Source: Neptunicella plasticusilytica (GTDB lineage Bacteria; Pseudomonadota; Gammaproteobacteria; Enterobacterales; Alteromonadaceae). Taken from it: a stretch of 64,000 bases of DNA. A program made the translations under genes and the position numbers. Below, one piece after another: positions 61,952-64,000 of the stretch. The notes below the pieces were generated by a model. The model was not told where the DNA came from. It did no database searches and saw only the letters and a program-made list of their open reading frames with translations. How positions within the stretch are numbered: the stretch's first letter is position 1; each line of letters opens with the position of its first letter. The stretch is from positions 3,906,001 through 3,970,000 of the forward strand of contig NZ_CP150481.1 in NCBI RefSeq assembly GCF_047922965.1. The letters are read 5' to 3'.

Positions 61952-63634
61952 ATGTTGCTTAAACCTTATCACTATGAGCTTGCTCATCCCCGCACTTCTA
62001 TCCAGCGTTGCCTGTTAGGAATAGTGGGCGGCTGTAGCGCGGCATTTGTGATTATTTTATTTCGACTGGCAATTGAAGCCATTCAGAAGATTTATCTGCA
62101 ACAGGTGGATTATTTTACCACGCTTGATCCCTCGATTCGTTTTATTCTTCCGGTTTGCGGCACAATTTTAATTATAGTGTTTGCCTATATCACCCGCTTT
62201 AAGCATTACCGTATGGGCATTCCCTATGTGATCCACCGTTTGAAGCAGCGCTATGGTCATATTCCGCTGCGCTCCACTATTAACCAGTTTTTCGGCGGAA
62301 TGATTGCACTGGCCAGTGGTTTTTCTGTCGGCCGAGAGGGTCCGGCAGTGCATCTTGGTGCGGCTGGCAGCAGTTTTTTGGGAGAATGGCTGAAATTACC
62401 CTATAACAGTATTCGAATTCTGGCCGGTTGTGGTGTTGCGGCGGGTATTTCTGCTTCGTTCAATACGCCCTTTGCGGCAGTAATCTTTGTGATGGAAGTG
62501 GTATTGCGCGAGTACAAGGTACATATTTTTGTACCCGTCATGTTGGCGGCAGCTTGCGGTTCCATTCTTACCCGTCTGGTGTTTGGTGAAGATCATGAAA
62601 TGGCGTTCCTGCGTTTTGTCACACTGGATTACTGGATGTATTTGTATCTGGTATTACTGGGTATCTTTCTGGGTGCCATGGCCAGTTTATTTAATAAACA
62701 ACTGATGCGAGTCATTCAAGGATTCAGACCTTTGGGTATGGCCTCACGTCTGCTGTTAGCCGGAGCCATAACTGGTGGAGTCGGTTACGTTCTCCCCGAG
62801 GCCATGGGAGCGGGACTCAGCGCTATCGACGTGGTTATTGCCTCGCCGGATAACATACAACTATTGATCGCCATTTTGCTGGGTAAGTTTTTTCTGACCA
62901 TTGTCGCTATCGGTCTGGGTGTGCCCGGCGGTATTATCGGTCCGATCTTTGGTATCGGCGTATTAACCGGCACCATCGCACTGTTACCTATGGGCTTTTT
63001 ACTGGACGATGTGGGTACCTATACCAGCAGCTTCGCGCTGTTGGGGATGGCAGGCATGATGACCGCAGTACTGCATGCCCCTTTGGCTGCGTTATCTGCT
63101 GTGATGGAACTGTCATCCAATCCCGACGTCATTCTGCCTGCTATGCTGGTAATTGTGTCGGCCTATGTTACCTCTACCCAGTTATTCGGTAACAGTTCAA
63201 TATTTATTCAGCAATTGCAGTACCAAAAACTGAGTTACAAATCCTCTTCCGTGCAAATCGCGCTGCAAACCACCGGTGTATTATCGGTGATGGATGCCGA
63301 CTATCGTTTATTTAAAGGCTCTCCGGATAAAGCGATCCGTGATTGTCTGGAGCAGTCCCCGACCCAATTGGTAGTCAAGGGTGAAGATTTCGAGATTGGT
63401 ATGCAATATTCACTGGTCGAATGGGACACTAGCCTCAATCCTCATCAATCCACGCCATTGAAATTTACCAATATGGAAGGTGTACCGGCACAGGCAACGC
63501 TAGCGGAAGTGTACGAGATTCTGCAAGCCAGCCGACACGGCGCTGTCTATATCTATAACGACGTGCCGGATGATATTATTGGTGTCATCAGTTGGCATAA
63601 TTTACGCAGTTACCTGCATAAGGAATACTATTAA
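61952..63634 (+). CDS. clcA: ClC-family chloride channel/transporter with C-terminal CBS domain
   Basis: About ten or more membrane helices, the gating-Glu motif GREGPAVHLG, GVPGGIIGPIFGIG and a CBS-like C-terminus (LAEVYEILQASRHGAVYIYND) make this a ClC protein of about 560 residues. The usual filter GSGIP reads RMGIP, so Met stands where Ser107 of E. coli ClcA is; where that protein has Glu203, this one has Val (VMEVVL), as in eukaryotic channels. The ATG at 61952 is used; a TTG at 61943 is possible. Its stop overlaps hemJ (TAATG). Chloride versus another anion, and channel versus antiporter, are open. Confidence 0.88.
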   Translation: MLLKPYHYELAHPRTSIQRCLLGIVGGCSAAFVIILFRLAIEAIQKIYLQQVDYFTTLDPSIRFILPVCGTILIIVFAYITRFKHYRMGIPYVIHRLKQRYGHIPLRSTINQFFGGMIALASGFSVGREGPAVHLGAAGSSFLGEWLKLPYNSIRILAGCGVAAGISASFNTPFAAVIFVMEVVLREYKVHIFVPVMLAAACGSILTRLVFGEDHEMAFLRFVTLDYWMYLYLVLLGIFLGAMASLFNKQLMRVIQGFRPLGMASRLLLAGAITGGVGYVLPEAMGAGLSAIDVVIASPDNIQLLIAILLGKFFLTIVAIGLGVPGGIIGPIFGIGVLTGTIALLPMGFLLDDVGTYTSSFALLGMAGMMTAVLHAPLAALSAVMELSSNPDVILPAMLVIVSAYVTSTQLFGNSSIFIQQLQYQKLSYKSSSVQIALQTTGVLSVMDADYRLFKGSPDKAIRDCLEQSPTQLVVKGEDFEIGMQYSLVEWDTSLNPHQSTPLKFTNMEGVPAQATLAEVYEILQASRHGAVYIYNDVPDDIIGVISWHNLRSYLHKEYY

Positions 63635-64000
63635 TGCTATGGCTAAAAGCGTTACATCTGTTTTTTGTCATTGCCTGGTTTGCTGGCATTTTTTATTTAC
63701 CCAGACTGTTTGTCTATCACGCCGAAAGTGAAAATATTGCGGTAAAAAAACAGCTGGCGGTGATGGCTCACCGTCTGTACTGGTTTGTCACGCCTTTTGC
63801 GCTACTGACCCTGATATTTGGCGTTGCGCTGATTGCGGTTTATGGCATGGACTGGTTTGCGGCCAGTCATTGGCTGCATATTAAATTGGCACTGGTTGTG
63901 CCCTTGTACTTGTATCATTTTTATCTGTATAAATTGTTGCAGCAAGTCAAGCATGGTACCAGTAATCACTCTGTCAAGTTTTTTCGCATCATTAATGAAT
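63634..64000 (+). CDS. hemJ: Protoporphyrinogen IX oxidase HemJ, 3' end outside window
   Basis: The ATG overlaps the clcA stop by one base. The first 122 residues are present: LWLKALHLFFVIAWFAGIFYLPRLFVYH with the conserved His residues of HemJ, then a membrane helix pair ending LVVPLYLYHFYLYKLL. HemJ oxidises protoporphyrinogen to protoporphyrin in heme synthesis in the inner membrane. The rest of the gene is beyond the window. Confidence 0.9.
   Translation, partial: MLWLKALHLFFVIAWFAGIFYLPRLFVYHAESENIAVKKQLAVMAHRLYWFVTPFALLTLIFGVALIAVYGMDWFAASHWLHIKLALVVPLYLYHFYLYKLLQQVKHGTSNHSVKFFRIINE

Noticed and set aside
1..64000. CRISPR array, tRNA or rRNA genes, prophage or transposase
   Set aside because: Reading both strands I saw no regular spaced repeats, no tRNA-like cloverleaf with a conserved T-arm, no rRNA sequence, and no transposase or phage proteins among the open frames.

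Overview
The window looks like chromosomal DNA of a Gram-negative gammaproteobacterium, most likely a marine or aquatic Alteromonadales relative. The reasons are TonB-dependent uptake, MetJ/MetR-type methionine control, a bo3-type quinol oxidase, the ErpA/ClcA/HemJ and TyrS/M23/AnmK gene groups, and a PEP-CTERM protein. I saw no rRNA, tRNA, CRISPR array, transposase or integrase. Gene names rest on motifs read by eye, not on database searches.

Left part (1-24.4 kb), mostly housekeeping. It holds the end of an M16 peptidase, a DUF1707/LiaF-like protein, the overlapping mtnN-cobD-btuF genes, ahcY, a five-gene rhodanese/unknown/DUF2721/GNAT/FAD-oxidoreductase cluster, a PEP-CTERM protein, a FlgO/TPR membrane protein, and divergent metR/metE with readable MetR and MetJ operators. 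After these come cyoABCD without cyoE, a DUF4287 protein, tyrS, an M23 peptidase, anmK and an Lrp-type regulator.

Middle (24.4-31.4 kb). This part has an SRPBCC protein, an AAA protein with a degenerate P-loop, a long PLP enzyme of the Cys/Met family, a RegB/RegA-like two-component pair, and a PepSY/response regulator/histidine kinase operon.

Main accessory block (about 32-59 kb). This appears to be a complete phytate-to-central-metabolism locus. The minus-strand arm encodes a TonB receptor, a metallophosphoesterase lipoprotein, an OPA-family organophosphate transporter, a small lipoprotein and an inositol-monophosphatase-family enzyme, and also iolG, iolB, an RpiR-type regulator (IolR) and a sugar-binding protein. 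The plus-strand arm encodes an ABC permease and ATPase, a second Gfo/Idh/MocA dehydrogenase, iolC fused to a DUF2090 aldolase, iolD, iolE, a beta-propeller phytase, mmsA/iolA and a histidine-acid phytase. Inferred flow: phytate is dephosphorylated outside the inner membrane by up to three enzyme families. Free inositol enters by the ABC system, and partly dephosphorylated inositol phosphate may enter by the OPA carrier to be finished by the monophosphatase. IolG-IolE-IolD-IolB-IolC/DUF2090-MmsA then yield DHAP and acetyl-CoA. A recurring GGAA-N6-TTCC-like motif lies in the promoter regions of these units and probably is the IolR operator. A 269-bp MITE-like element with 29-bp terminal inverted repeats sits inside the block.

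Right end (59-64 kb). Here are a GST, a solute-binding-like protein, erpA, a DUF6776 protein, a ClC channel/transporter with unusual filter residues, and the start of hemJ.
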